A DNA stretch of 64,000 nucleotides from positions 434,001 to 498,000 of the forward strand of contig CP021423.1 of assembly GCA_002162075.1 (NCBI GenBank), in the 5' to 3' direction. Below, one piece after another: positions 36,623-46,712 of this stretch (position 1 is its first letter; every line of letters starts with the position of its first letter). The translations under genes and the position numbers were made by a program. The notes beneath the pieces were generated by a model. The model was not told where the DNA came from and ran no database searches. It was given only the letters and a program-made list of their open reading frames with translations. This stretch comes from Armatimonadetes bacterium Uphvl-Ar1. Lineage in GTDB: Bacteria > Armatimonadota > Fimbriimonadia > Fimbriimonadales > Fimbriimonadaceae.

Positions 36623-38839
36623 ATGGCTTCACCGGTGAATTCTTCGGACGTTCCCGTTCCGGGTTGGGATCGTGTTTTGTCGGCTTTTGGTGAGCATTGG
36701 CCGGGGGCTAGTCATGATCGCTTGACGAGGGCTTTGGAGATGGCCCGATTGGCGCACGAGGGTCAGTTTCGGAAGTCGGGTGAGCCTTATATTATTCACC
36801 CGGTTGCCGTAGCGGTTACGATTGCTGAGTTGGGGATGGATGAAGATAGTATTTGTGCGGCTTTGCTCCACGATGTGATTGAAGATACTCCGGTAACGGC
36901 GGACGATGTTGAAACGGAGTTTGGGAAAGATGTTCGGCACATGACGGAAGGGGTGACGAAACTTCAGTCGCAAAAGTTGGCGGAGGCATCCGTGAGCAAG
37001 CGCGCGCGCGCGGAAAGTAACCGTGCGGCAGAGAGCTTGCGGAAATTGCTTTTGGCGATGGCGGATGACTTCCGTGTGATGGTGATCAAGCTAGGTGATC
37101 GACTTCACAACATGTCCACGATTGACTCGATGGCGATTGACAAGCAAGTGCGGATCGCGAACGAGACGCTGGAGGTTTATGCCCCGATTGCGGCGCGGCT
37201 GGGGATTTGGCAGATTAAGTGGCAATTGGAGGATTTGTCGTTCAAGACATTGCATCCAGAGGAGTTCAATGCGATTCGGGAGCGGGTGGCAAAGTCGCGA
37301 AAGGATCGAGAGTCGGAACTGAAGACAGCGATTGTCGATCTTGAGGAGATGCTGGAAGAGAATGGGTTGAAAGGGGTTCGGGTGATGGGGCGCCCGAAGC
37401 ACTTGTATTCTATTTATAACAAACACGTTAAGCAGGGGGTGCCTTGGGATGAAATTTTGGATTTGATTGCGATCCGAGTGATTTGTGAAAAGCAACACGA
37501 GTGCTACTTGGCTTTGGGATTAGTGACAGAAATTTGGCGACCGATTCCGGGTTTGTTTTCCGATTATATTCAGAACCCGAAACCGAACGGTTATCAGAGT
37601 TTGCATACCAAAGTGATTGGGCCAAGCGGTGAGCCGCTTGAGGTGCAGATTCGGACACGGCAGATGCATGAGATTGCAGAGTTCGGAGTTGCCGCTCACT
37701 GGACATACAAAGAAGGCAGTTCTAAGCCGGACGCGGCGACAGGATTTGCACAACTTCGCAAGCAATTGTTTGACTTTAGTAATGACAACGAGACTTCAAG
37801 TGACTTTTTGAGAAGTGTTTCGACGGATTTGTTTTCGGAACAGGTTTTTGCATTCACGCCAGGGGGTGATGTAGTTGATATGCCCGCTGGTTCTACACCG
37901 ATCGATTTTGCTTTTCGGGTTCATACACGATTGGGCGAGCAGTTGGTTATGGCGAAGATCAACGGGGATATTGTTCCGCTTGGTACGGCAATCAAGAACG
38001 GGGATGTGGTCGAGATTGTGACGAGGAACAACGCTCAGCCTAGTTTGGATTGGTTGGAACATGCGAAGAGCGCGCATACGCGGAGCAAGATTCGGGGGTA
38101 CTTCCGGCGGAGGGATCGTGAGCTGATTATTCAGCGAGGAAAAGATGGGATTGAGCGAGAGGTTCGAGCGCGGGGGCTTGATCCGAAGAGGGTGATGGGG
38201 GATGAGATGATGAAATTTTTGATCGGGCAGATCAAAGATTGCACTTCTATCAACGATGTTTATGCGCGAGTAGGCGAGGGTCTGACAAGCACACAGTCGG
38301 TGGCGGACAAGATTTATCGGCGGGTACGGGAGCTTGAACCGCCGGAGCAGTCAGTGGCGGAGCCTGAAGCCAAAAAGGTTGAAGCGACTTTGATCACCGG
38401 GATTGACCAAGTGATGACAAAGCGGGCCAGGTGTTGTGAACCTGTTCCGGGGGAAGAGGTTGTCGGGTTTGTGACTCGGGGTCGGGGAATTATGATTCAC
38501 CGGAGATTGTGCCCCAATGTTTTGGGGATGTCAGAGAAGGAGCCGGAGCGAATTACTCCAATTAAGTGGAAGTCTGACGGAAAATCTTACTCAGTTCATT
38601 TGCTGATTACTTGTGTTAACCGTCAGGGTTTGTTGATGGATATTGTTTCAATTTTTGCGGAAGCAAAGACGAACGTGACGGGGGCGAAGATCAAGACTTT
38701 GCCGAACAACACGGCGGAGATCATGATTGGGATTGAGGTGATTGATGTTGTGAATTTGAGGGAATTGATGGGGAAGATCAGTAACTTTGGGGATGTGATT
38801 TCGATCTTGAGGGTCCATGCTCCGGGGGCTCGGAAATGA
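36623..38839 (+). CDS. rel: Bifunctional (p)ppGpp synthetase/hydrolase
   Basis: Controls the stringent response through (p)ppGpp. Domain order is standard: HD hydrolase (HEGQFRKSGEPYIIHPVAVA, AALLHDVIEDT, metal HD pair), synthetase (RPKHLYSIYNKH, DLIAIRVIC, NGYQSLHTKVIGP, EVQIRTRQMHEIAE), TGS (VFAFTPGGDVVDMPAGSTPIDFAFRVH), zinc-finger/helical region (RARCCEPVPGEEVVGFVTRGRGIMIHRRLCPN) and C-terminal ACT. The HD box and the synthetase YQSLH are both intact, so probably bifunctional. With 738 residues it has normal length. Its stop overlaps the next ATG by 4 bp (ATGA). Confidence 0.97.
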   Translation: MASPVNSSDVPVPGWDRVLSAFGEHWPGASHDRLTRALEMARLAHEGQFRKSGEPYIIHPVAVAVTIAELGMDEDSICAALLHDVIEDTPVTADDVETEFGKDVRHMTEGVTKLQSQKLAEASVSKRARAESNRAAESLRKLLLAMADDFRVMVIKLGDRLHNMSTIDSMAIDKQVRIANETLEVYAPIAARLGIWQIKWQLEDLSFKTLHPEEFNAIRERVAKSRKDRESELKTAIVDLEEMLEENGLKGVRVMGRPKHLYSIYNKHVKQGVPWDEILDLIAIRVICEKQHECYLALGLVTEIWRPIPGLFSDYIQNPKPNGYQSLHTKVIGPSGEPLEVQIRTRQMHEIAEFGVAAHWTYKEGSSKPDAATGFAQLRKQLFDFSNDNETSSDFLRSVSTDLFSEQVFAFTPGGDVVDMPAGSTPIDFAFRVHTRLGEQLVMAKINGDIVPLGTAIKNGDVVEIVTRNNAQPSLDWLEHAKSAHTRSKIRGYFRRRDRELIIQRGKDGIEREVRARGLDPKRVMGDEMMKFLIGQIKDCTSINDVYARVGEGLTSTQSVADKIYRRVRELEPPEQSVAEPEAKKVEATLITGIDQVMTKRARCCEPVPGEEVVGFVTRGRGIMIHRRLCPNVLGMSEKEPERITPIKWKSDGKSYSVHLLITCVNRQGLLMDIVSIFAEAKTNVTGAKIKTLPNNTAEIMIGIEVIDVVNLRELMGKISNFGDVISILRVHAPGARK

Positions 38840-39288
38840 GGGCAGTGGTTCAGCGGGTGCTCTCGGCGGAAGTTAGGGTTGATGGAGAGGTGGTCGGGAA
38901 GTGCGGTCGAGGGCTATTGGTTTTGGTCGCGGCGCACCGTGAAAGCGTTTCGGCTCAGGCTTCGGATTTGGCGGATCGAGTGGCTGGGTTGCGGATTTTT
39001 GGCGATGCTGACGGCAAAATGAATTTGGCTCTGAAGGATTTACCGGAGAGCGGCGAGGCTGAGGTTTTGGTGGTGAGTCAGTTCACGCTTTATGGGGACG
39101 CTTATTCGAGTCGGCGACCGAGTTTTACGCAGTCGGCGGGTTTCGATATTGGCAAGGCATTGTACGAAGAATTTGTTGCGTCATTGCGTCCGCTGGTGCG
39201 CGGAGTGGAGACGGGGGAGTTTGGGGCGAGCATGGAAGTTGAGTTAGTGAATGATGGTCCGGTGACTTTGGTGATTGACGCGCGGTAG
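38836..39288 (+). CDS. dtd: D-aminoacyl-tRNA deacylase
   Basis: Removes D-amino acids and glycine mischarged on tRNA. MRAVVQRVLSAEVRVDGE, VLVVSQFTLYGDAYSSRRPSFTQSA (SQFTL catalytic loop and the substrate threonine region) and LVNDGPVTLVID (the cross-subunit N-x-G-P-V-T motif) are all present. Length 150 is standard. ATGA overlap with rel is a common neighbour arrangement and shows translational coupling. Confidence 0.97.
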   Translation: MRAVVQRVLSAEVRVDGEVVGKCGRGLLVLVAAHRESVSAQASDLADRVAGLRIFGDADGKMNLALKDLPESGEAEVLVVSQFTLYGDAYSSRRPSFTQSAGFDIGKALYEEFVASLRPLVRGVETGEFGASMEVELVNDGPVTLVIDAR

Positions 39289-39327
39289 GACCGGGTTTGG
39301 TTTGGGTATTATTTGGCTCCTCGGTGT

Positions 39328-39413
39328 GCGCCGATGGTGGAATTGGTAGACACGCTACCTTGAGGTGGTAGTGCCCACAAAGCGTGAAGGTTCGAGTCCT
39401 TTTCGGCGCACCA
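39328..39413 (+). tRNA. tRNA-Leu (GAG)
   Basis: An 86 nt class II tRNA. Acceptor stem GCGCCGA (39328-39334) pairs with TCGGCGC (39403-39409), discriminator A, encoded CCA at 39411-39413. Anticodon stem CTACC/GGTAG with loop TTGAGGT, anticodon GAG. Long variable arm (TGCCCACAAAGCGTG) and GGTTCGAGTCC T-loop are typical of leucine tRNA. No other tRNA nearby. Confidence 0.96.
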
Positions 39414-39476
39414 TTAAATTTGTTTTGAAGGAAGTTTTTTCTGATAAATTGCTGAAGTTCTGGCTAGCTGGATTCC

Positions 39477-39482
39477 GATAAT
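39477..39482 (+). promoter_or_regulatory. -10 box GATAAT, predicted leaderless promoter
   Basis: Ends 7 nt before the GTG at 39489, so transcription would begin at the GTG. No classic -35 box is visible. Confidence 0.55.
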
Positions 39483-39488
39483 TGTAGG

Positions 39489-42229
39489 GTGCTCAACCTT
39501 GTCGGAAGATCCCGAGGAATTCGCCAGCGTCTCACGCTGGTGAATCTGGGAGTTATTTGTTTAGCTTTGATTGTTCTGGTTGCGGCAACTCGACTTGTGA
39601 TTTTCCCTGGCTTTGCGGTTGTTGAAGAGCGCGAGGCACGGGAGAACTGGGAGCGGGTCGAGCAGACGTTGGCGGCTCGAGTTGAGTTGTTGGAGACTCG
39701 GGCTTATGATTGGGCGGAGTGGGATGATGCCTATCAGTTTGTCCAGGATGGCAATGTGGGGTTTGTCGAGTCCAACATTTCGCAAGAATCACTTGCGGAA
39801 ATGGAGTTGAGTTCAATGGCCTTTTTCCGGTCGGATGGTAAGGTTTTACTTGAAGAAGGGTTTGATGGAGTGAGGGGGTCTGCCACGCGACTTTTTGGCG
39901 AACTGAATGGATCTCAGGTTAAGCAGAAAAAGAGTGGTCTCTTGAGATTTGAAGGCGAGCTCAAAATGTTTACTTTGTGACCGGTGAAGCAAACGGGTGG
40001 AGTTGGTGAGGCTAAAGGATGGTTGCTTTGGACGCAAGCATTGGACTCAGCCTACTTTGCCAAGCTATCCGAGCAGTTGAATTTTGAGGTTCATGCGGTT
40101 AATGTAGATTCTCTCTCTCATGATGGTGTACTTTTTAATCGTGTCTCAGATCACGAAATTGTGTCGCTCGGCATGATCGCTGATTTTCGCGGTGGACCGT
40201 TGTTTGGGCTTTCGGTCTCTCAAGGTCGGACCATTTTTAGGGATGCCAGTGCAGTGGTTGACCGCATGGTATTTGTTCAAGCCGTTACTTTTCTTGGGGC
40301 TCTTGTTGTACTGTCTTTGACAATTGGTCGATATGTTGTCCGCCGCATTGAACGGATGGAGCGCGAGATTCGGGAAGTTGATACGGTGACGGGAAGTGGT
40401 TTAGTAACCGTGGAGGGGGTGATGAAATTGAGTCTCTGGGTCTACGGATCAATTCGATGCTTTCGGCACTTTCGGATTCGGCGGGGGAGATTGAGGGACA
40501 GCGCGAGGAACTCGTTGAGACCAATAATAATTTGGAGCGAGCGGTTTTTGAGCGGACAGAGCGATTGGAGCGGCTCAACGGGATATTCGCTCACGCACTG
40601 GACGGAATCGGAGAGCTAGATCCAGCGGGTCGAATACTGAATGCAAATTTGACAATGGTTCGACTTTTGGGAGGCGAAGAGCTTCAGGGTCGATCTTTTG
40701 TGGAATGGCTGGCGGGGAATTCAGCGTCGGACTTTGTCCAGGCGGTCGGCCAGCTAGTCTATGATGCCCGGGTGGAAGCAGAGCTGGTCATTGATGTTGC
40801 TGGAAGTGGTCGGAGGGAACTGCAGTGCGTGTTGGTACGCGATTGGTCGGAGCATCAGGGACTTAGGGGAATGCACCTGTTCATCAAAGATGTGACAGAG
40901 CATCGAAAGATTGAGCGCGAAATGGTTCACCAGGCGCGTCGAGATTCATTGACCGGACTTGGAAACAGGCGGCTCCTGCACGATAGTTTGGAGAATTTGT
41001 TGAGTAAGGGTGATCAGCCTGTTGTCGTCTTATTTATGGATCTGGATAACTTTAAGCTCATCAACGACAGCCGTGGACACAAGGTTGGGGATCGACTTTT
41101 GCGCGCAGTCGGCGAGATCATGTCGGCTGAGTCTCCCTTGGGTTCTGAGGTGTACCGAATGGGAGGGGATGAATTTATGGTTGTTTTGGTTGGGGAAAAT
41201 GCTTTGGAAACGGGTGAAGGTTTGGCGATTCGATTGTTAGATGTTTTGTCTCAGCCAGTTGATGTTGGGGATGGTTTTATGTTTGTGAGTTGTTCGGTTG
41301 GATTGGCTCAGGGGATTCCGGGCAAAACCTCGGCAATTGACTTGATTCGGGATGGCGATACTGCAATGTATCAGGCTAAAGCGAACGGAAAGGCAGGGTA
41401 TTCGATTTATGATGATGCGATGAATGCCATGATTCTCGAACGGTTGGAGATTGAAGAGGGGTTACGATTTGCAATTGAGCATTATCAGCTCTTGTTGGTA
41501 TACCAACCGATTGTTGAAATTGGGACGGGTCGGGTCAAGGGTTTGGAAGCACTGTTACGTTGGGTTCATCCAAAACTGGGAATGATTTCTCCGACAAAAT
41601 TTATTCCGATAGCCGAAGAGACGGGTCTGATTGTGCCGATTGGGGAATGGGTGCTCAAAGAATCGATGCAGGCTCTGGCTTATTTGAGGTCGACTCTTAA
41701 CTTGGATATCACCATGAATATCAATATGTCTCAACGGCAATTGAGCACACCGAACGTTGCTGATTTGGTTCAGCATTCTCTGAACGAAGCGGGCTTGAGC
41801 GGGCCAGAAGTGATGATTGAGATCACTGAGAGCATGGCAATGGAGGATATTGACCGGACTGTTTGGACGCTCAATGAGCTGAAGACTACGGGAGTTGGGT
41901 TGGCGATTGATGACTTCGGAACTGGGTTTTCTTCTTTAAGCTCGCTCCAACAGTTACCGATTGACAAGGTCAAGATAGATCGATCTTTTATCGAGAGTCT
42001 CGGAATGCTTGAGAGTCGGCACTTTGGGGTTGTAGAAGCGATTATTCAGTTGTGCCGGGCCCTTGAATTGGAAGTTGTGGCCGAAGGTATCGAGACGCTT
42101 GATCAGCTTGAGATATTGGATGGGCTTGGTTGCGAGTACGGTCAGGGTTTCTACTGGGCTAAGCCGATGAATTTGCGGGCACTTGAGGCCTATTTGCAAG
42201 AGTTTGACTTTTCGAAGAACGCGGCTTGA
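39489..42229 (+). pseudogene. Membrane sensor with CHASE4-like, HAMP, PAS, GGDEF and EAL domains, interrupted
   Basis: A c-di-GMP synthase/phosphodiesterase fusion. N-terminal transmembrane helix (LTLVNLGVICLALIVLVAATRL), extracytoplasmic CHASE4-like region, second helix (FVQAVTFLGALVVLSLTIGRYVV) and HAMP, then PAS, GGDEF (VYRMGGDEFMVV, intact) and EAL (YQPIVEI, LEALLRWVHP, intact). The frame is broken twice: an in-frame TGA at 39978-39980 and a frameshift repaired by one G at 40415-40419, giving VEGGDEIESLGLRIN. The catalytic half (40457-42229) is open. The TGA is not of the G-loss kind, so this gene may truly be decayed. Confidence 0.8.
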
Positions 42230-42243
42230 GATAGGCTCACTTC

Positions 42244-42684
42244 GTGGATTCACTGGAAGCATTCAAGGCAGCCCAGGCGAGGCGAGCAGATTTATCGCAA
42301 GAAGCGCGGGGATGGGGAATTGACGAGGAGTTTATATCTCGGTTAGTTGATACGTTTTATCTGCGAATCCAAGCTCATCCTGACTTGGGGCCAGTATTCA
42401 ATGATCGAATTGGTGAGAATTGGCCTGTTCATTTGGCGAAGATGAAGCGGTTTTGGGAGTCGATTGCGTTGCGAACAGCCATTTATGAAGGGAAACCGAT
42501 GGAAACACACAAGAGATTAGAGGCGGCACAACCTTCGCACTTTAGTCAATGGTTGGTTTTGTGGGAAGATGTTTTGACTGAGTTGGCTCCATCTGATGAG
42601 GCGCGTGACTATTTGTTGGATCGGGCCCGCTCAATGGGAGTCCGTTTGGCCAAGGGACGGTTTGGGGATGATGTTGAAATTTAA
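42244..42684 (+). CDS. Group 3 truncated haemoglobin
   Basis: A 146-residue haem protein of the trHb3 class, which handles oxygen, nitric oxide or nitrite chemistry. [16 protein letters not shown] has the distal region (His63) and [10 protein letters not shown] carries the proximal His89; the class-typical F-W after helix E is present. Start is GTG, with TAGGCT at 42232-42237 ending 7 nt upstream. It converges with scoB by 4 bp overlap. Adjacent c-di-GMP and chemoreceptor genes make oxygen sensing plausible, but that is inference. Confidence 0.88.
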   Translation: MDSLEAFKAAQARRADLSQEARGWGIDEEFISRLVDTFYLRIQAHPDLGPVFNDRIGENWPVHLAKMKRFWESIALRTAIYEGKPMETHKRLEAAQPSHFSQWLVLWEDVLTELAPSDEARDYLLDRARSMGVRLAKGRFGDDVEI

Positions 42685-43340
42685 GCGAAGCTGATTTCAC
42701 GAATGGATTGGCTCGTGTGAAAGCTCGCTTCTGTCTTTTCGTGGATTTCTTGTTCTGAGACACCGGGGGCGAGTTCGAGGAGGATAAGTCCATCGGGGCC
42801 GACTTCAAAAACGCAGAGATCGGTAATGATCATGTTGACGCAGGCTTTTCCGGTGAGAGGGAGGGTGCACTGTTTGAGGATTTTTGTGTCGCCATGTTTG
42901 TTGCAATGTTCCATGACGACTACTACTTTCTTGACTCCGGCGACGAGATCCATTGCTCCTCCCATGCCTTTGACCATTTTGCCGGGGATCATCCAGTTGG
43001 CGAGGTCGCCTTGTTCGCTGACTTCCATGGCTCCGAGGATGCTGAGGTCGATGTGTCCACCCCGGATCATTCCGAAACTGTCTGCGCTGGAGAAGTATGC
43101 GGTGCCGGGGATTTCGGTGATGGTTTGTTTGCCTGCGTTGATGAGGTCGGGATCAGCTTCGCCTTCAAAAGGGAAAGGGCCCATACCGAGCATTCCGTTT
43201 TCTGATTGGAGAACGACTTCGACTCCGTCTGGAATGTAGTTTGCGACTAGGGTTGGGATGCCGATTCCGAGATTGACATAGAAGCCATCTTGAAGTTCCT
43301 GGGCAGCGCGCTGTGCCATTTCATCCCGGGTAAGTGCCAT
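42681..43340 (-). CDS. scoB: 3-oxoacid CoA-transferase subunit B
   Basis: Beta subunit of a two-subunit CoA transferase that moves CoA between succinyl-CoA and 3-keto acids such as acetoacetate. [18 protein letters not shown] and the catalytic-glutamate box [18 protein letters not shown] are present, as are [40 protein letters not shown] and [20 protein letters not shown] (minus 43352-43347) ends 7 nt before the ATG, so it can be expressed alone. The alpha subunit lies 2.1 kb upstream beyond a chemoreceptor gene. Confidence 0.96.
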   Translation of the reverse strand: MALTRDEMAQRAAQELQDGFYVNLGIGIPTLVANYIPDGVEVVLQSENGMLGMGPFPFEGEADPDLINAGKQTITEIPGTAYFSSADSFGMIRGGHIDLSILGAMEVSEQGDLANWMIPGKMVKGMGGAMDLVAGVKKVVVVMEHCNKHGDTKILKQCTLPLTGKACVNMIITDLCVFEVGPDGLILLELAPGVSEQEIHEKTEASFHTSQSIREISFA

Positions 43341-43376
43341 GCCTCCATTTTACTCAGGCTCCTGGTCATTCGTGAT

Positions 43377-43404
43377 CCAAGCCAGCAATATCTTGCTGGC
43401 TTGG
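43377..43404. other. Perfect hairpin between mcp and scoB
   Basis: A 12 bp perfect stem (CCAAGCCAGCAA with TTGCTGGCTTGG) and a 4 nt loop, in the 83 bp between the two minus-strand genes. No T-run on the minus strand, so it is not a classic terminator; a processing or stability element is possible. Confidence 0.7.
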
Positions 43405-43423
43405 ACGCTTTGCTTCTGCTTAG

Positions 43424-45379
43424 TTAAGCTGCTTCGAGCATGATCTCGTTCGAACTTGAGTCGGACTTGTACTTGAATTGTCCGACGAGTTTCTTGAGGT
43501 CTTGAGCTGATCCGCTGAGATTTTCGGCTAGGTCATTGATTTGCTCGATGTTGGCCGTTTGCTGTTGAACGGATGCGGTGACTTCTTCGGCACTTGCGGC
43601 CATCTCCTCGGCGGTGGCATTGAGTTCTTGTGCTCCAGCGGCCGATTCTTCGCTGACACTCGCGACATTGCTAATGCTTCCTTCGACTCGTGAGGCGTTG
43701 GCATCCATTTCGGTTACTAGAGACTCTGCTGTCGTAGCGAGGTCGAGAACCTCTTGGATCGAGCCAAGGATTTCGTTGAGAGCGGCTTGAGCCCGATCGG
43801 ACTGTTCTGTCCCGGTGGCAACTTCGGAAGCACTTTCATCCATTGAGTGGATTGCTTGTTCAACGCTTTGGCTGACGCTGGCGATTAGGGTTGCGATTTC
43901 CTTGGTTGCATCTCCGCATCTTTCAGCGAGTTTACGAACTTCTTCAGCGACGACGGCGAATCCTCTACCATGCTCTCCGGCTCTTGCCGCTTCGATTGCG
44001 GCGTTGAGGGCGAGGAGGTTGGTTTGGGCGGCGATGTCTTCGATCGTTTGAACAATTGACCCGATTTGAGCTTGTTTTTCACCCAGTTCGCGAACGACCT
44101 TTGTGGATTCGCCCACCTTGCCTTCGATGCTGGACATCGATGCGATTGTAGCAGTGACGGCAGTTCCTCCTTGGGTGGCAATCTCGGCGGCTTTTTCGGC
44201 GGCGTTGCGCTGGGATAGGCCACTTTCTCGAACAGCATCAACGGCTTCTTTGAGGCGAGCCATTTCAGTTGCGGCCTCTTGAGCATTCGTTGCGAGTTGT
44301 TCGGCAGCTTGAGCGATTTGGTCGCTCGTGTTGCTGGTTTCTTGGACGGCGCGGGAGACTTCATCCATTGTTTGGGCGACATCTCGGGCACCAATTGCGG
44401 TCTCCTCGGAGTTATTTGCGAGATTATTGCTCGTCGCGGCAACCGTATCCGCTTGCTGATCGACGGTTGCGATCACTTTTTGAAGGGCGTTTTGGGTCTC
44501 CGTGTAGTCACGAACGACGCCTTGGATTTGGCTGAGCGTGGAGTTAAAAGTAGCTGCAAGTTCTCCAACCTCATCGTGAGATTGGTAGTTAACCGGCGAC
44601 GTTTTGGGGGTTACTGTGATCATGAGGTCCCCATTGCGGAGAGCGGCAACTGACTTTGAGAGGTCGGTCACACAGTTTTCTGAGAGAAACTTGAGTTGAG
44701 TGATGACTTGGTGTAGTGGTGGAACAGTTGATCGGTTGAAGAGTATTCCGATTGCCAGTGATAAAATGATGGCAACGGTGGTCGCAATAACGGCACTTGC
44801 CACAGCACTTGAAGCAATTTGGTTTGCATCGTTAAAGTTGGATTCAGCGTAACCAACATTCCAATCTACAATTTTTTGGACGTCCGGTTGGACTTGGTTG
44901 ACGAACAATTCTCGAGATGTGGTGGTGAGAATAGTTGAAGCTTGGGTGTCGTCTCCCTTTGCAAGGGCAGCGCGAACTTTGTCGGTTTCTGATTTGTATG
45001 TCAGGAGCAGAGTTTTAAATGAATCGAACTGCTTTTGATCATCAGGATCTGAGATGGATTTTTCATATGCGGTTACATTCTCATCGAGCTGCTTTTGGAG
45101 GGCTTCGAGTTTTTGGTTGCCATCACTTTTGGCACCATGGCCGGCTTCGATCTCTGCAAGCCACCTCAGTTGGACAAGTCTTTGGTCGGTGAGAGTTTGC
45201 TGAATTCCTCCGATTGCTGCGGTCCCTTTGACGCTGTCGTTATAGAGAGAATTAACTTCCTGTTTGAGGGAGTTGATTTTCAGGAAGCTCAGTCCGGAAA
45301 GAGCGACGATACAAGCGAGGACGACGCCGAATGAGACGGCGATTTTGTGTCCTATTTTCAGATTTTTGAACCAACTCAT
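43424..45379 (-). CDS. Methyl-accepting chemotaxis protein
   Basis: A 651-residue transmembrane receptor controlling CheA and flagellar or pilus motility. N-terminal helix ([21 protein letters not shown]), a 4-helix-bundle sensor, second helix ([22 protein letters not shown]), HAMP, then a long signalling coiled coil with the hairpin tip [39 protein letters not shown]. No pentapeptide for CheR is visible. Located between the CoA-transferase subunit genes, on the same strand; no che genes are in the window. Confidence 0.96.
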   Translation of the reverse strand: MSWFKNLKIGHKIAVSFGVVLACIVALSGLSFLKINSLKQEVNSLYNDSVKGTAAIGGIQQTLTDQRLVQLRWLAEIEAGHGAKSDGNQKLEALQKQLDENVTAYEKSISDPDDQKQFDSFKTLLLTYKSETDKVRAALAKGDDTQASTILTTTSRELFVNQVQPDVQKIVDWNVGYAESNFNDANQIASSAVASAVIATTVAIILSLAIGILFNRSTVPPLHQVITQLKFLSENCVTDLSKSVAALRNGDLMITVTPKTSPVNYQSHDEVGELAATFNSTLSQIQGVVRDYTETQNALQKVIATVDQQADTVAATSNNLANNSEETAIGARDVAQTMDEVSRAVQETSNTSDQIAQAAEQLATNAQEAATEMARLKEAVDAVRESGLSQRNAAEKAAEIATQGGTAVTATIASMSSIEGKVGESTKVVRELGEKQAQIGSIVQTIEDIAAQTNLLALNAAIEAARAGEHGRGFAVVAEEVRKLAERCGDATKEIATLIASVSQSVEQAIHSMDESASEVATGTEQSDRAQAALNEILGSIQEVLDLATTAESLVTEMDANASRVEGSISNVASVSEESAAGAQELNATAEEMAASAEEVTASVQQQTANIEQINDLAENLSGSAQDLKKLVGQFKYKSDSSSNEIMLEAA

Positions 45380-45494
45380 GTTGAACCCTTTTGTTCACGG
45401 AGCAATAATCCGTGAGACAAGTTCAATCATCGGTTAGTGATATTAACGATCTTTAGCGGGATCGACCAGGGAGCCCCATGTTGCGGTGGTTTTG

Positions 45495-46196
45495 TCAGTT
45501 TTTGGGTGTTGTGGTGAGACGCTCAATGCGTTTTTCAAAGCGAGTACCCACGAGAACTGCATCGACGAAAATTGATGGCGTGTGAATCTGATCGGCGTTG
45601 AATTGCCCGACTTCGATGATTTGTTCGACTTCGGCGATGGTTGTTTTGCCTGCGGTGGCCATCATGGGGTTGAAATTCCGAGCGGTTTTTCGGTAGTTGA
45701 GGTTGCCCCATCGGTCAGCTTGATAGGCTTTAACGATGCTGAGATCGGCGGTAAGTCCGGTCTCCATGACGTACATTTCGCCGTTGAATTCGCGGGTTTC
45801 TTTGCCTTCGGCGATGAGGGTTCCGTATCCAGTTTTGACGAAGAATGCTGGGATACCGGCTCCTCCAGCGCGGATGCGTTCGGCGAGAGTGCCTTGAGGG
45901 TTGAACTCAAGTTCGAGTTCTCCGGAGAGGTATTGGCGTTCAAACTCAGCGTTTTCTCCGACGTAGCTGGAGATCATTTTTTTGATTTGTCGGGTTTGGA
46001 GAAGGAGTCCGAGGCCGAAATCGTCAACGCCGCAATTGTTGCTAATGACGGTGAGGTCTTTGACTCCCGAATCGCGGAGGGCAAGGATCAAGTGTTCGGG
46101 AATGCCGCAAAGGCCAAATCCGCCGGACATGATGGTCATCCCGTCGAACAGTTTTCCATCCAGGGCTTCGGCGGCGGTTTTGACCAATTTATCCAT
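45495..46196 (-). CDS. scoA: 3-oxoacid CoA-transferase subunit A
   Basis: Alpha subunit partner of sco[40 protein letters not shown] is the family N-terminal CoA-binding pattern, followed by [48 protein letters not shown] and [36 protein letters not shown]. Normal length. TAAACT (minus 46209-46204) ends 8 nt before the ATG. A terminator just upstream separates it from the previous operon. Confidence 0.96.
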   Translation of the reverse strand: MDKLVKTAAEALDGKLFDGMTIMSGGFGLCGIPEHLILALRDSGVKDLTVISNNCGVDDFGLGLLLQTRQIKKMISSYVGENAEFERQYLSGELELEFNPQGTLAERIRAGGAGIPAFFVKTGYGTLIAEGKETREFNGEMYVMETGLTADLSIVKAYQADRWGNLNYRKTARNFNPMMATAGKTTIAEVEQIIEVGQFNADQIHTPSIFVDAVLVGTRFEKRIERLTTTPKN

Positions 46197-46234
46197 GCTC
46201 AGCAGTTTACTGGATGGTTTGCCATTGGCTCAAG

Positions 46235-46264
46235 AAAAAACCGAGCCAATGGGCACCGGCTCGG
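46235..46264 (-). terminator. Rho-independent terminator upstream of scoA
   Basis: On the minus strand the stem CCGAGCC (46264-46258) pairs with GGCTCGG (46247-46241), then six T (46240-46235). It ends the 47845-46373 operon. Confidence 0.85.
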
Positions 46265-46372
46265 CTCAAGCAACTGGAAATTCAATGCTTAATTGTCTCT
46301 TTTTGGAGAGACATTTTGTTGGAGTGCTTCAGGACTATATTGGTTCCTTTGATTAAGTGAGAGCTAGTATTT

Positions 46373-46708
46373 TTACGAGGCAGAAATGCGTTGAATGATT
46401 TGATCTAGTTTAAATGTAAGTTCGGAGTTGGTGACGACATGGTCTATTCCAGCTTCTCGACCTTCGGCGAGTTTTTGTTTTTCTTTATGACCGGCGTGTC
46501 CGATGAGGATGAGGTTCTGGGATTTGAGGTTGGCGACAAGCTCAGGATTCCAGAGGGTGTCGGAGCCGAAGTTCAGAATTGCGATATCGGCTTCGGGGTA
46601 GTTGGGCTTGAGCCGAGAAACGATGGTGGCCTGGTGACCAAGGGCGGAGATTGTTTTGCGGAGGCGTTCGGACCAGATGAGGTTGTCTTCGAAGACGAGG
46701 ATATGCAT
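46373..46708 (-). CDS. Degenerate response-regulator receiver-like protein
   Basis: A 111-residue single-domain protein starting MHILVFEDNLIWSERLRKTI, the usual start of a receiver domain with its acidic pair. The phospho-acceptor strand reads ADIAILNFGSD, with Asn where the Asp would be; no obvious conserved Lys follows (LILIGHAGHKEKQK). It is therefore probably not phosphorylated in the usual way. The gene follows the deacetylase by 4 bp. Upstream in-frame ATG codons give no receiver-like sequence. Confidence 0.7.
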   Translation of the reverse strand: MHILVFEDNLIWSERLRKTISALGHQATIVSRLKPNYPEADIAILNFGSDTLWNPELVANLKSQNLILIGHAGHKEKQKLAEGREAGIDHVVTNSELTFKLDQIIQRISAS

Positions 46709-46712
46709 CGTG

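Noticed and set aside
39978-39980. TGA read as selenocysteine
   Set aside because: No SECIS-like stem or selenoprotein family fits a CHASE4-type sensor domain.
43377-43404. Rho-independent terminator of mcp
   Set aside because: Perfect hairpin but no T-tract on the coding strand side.
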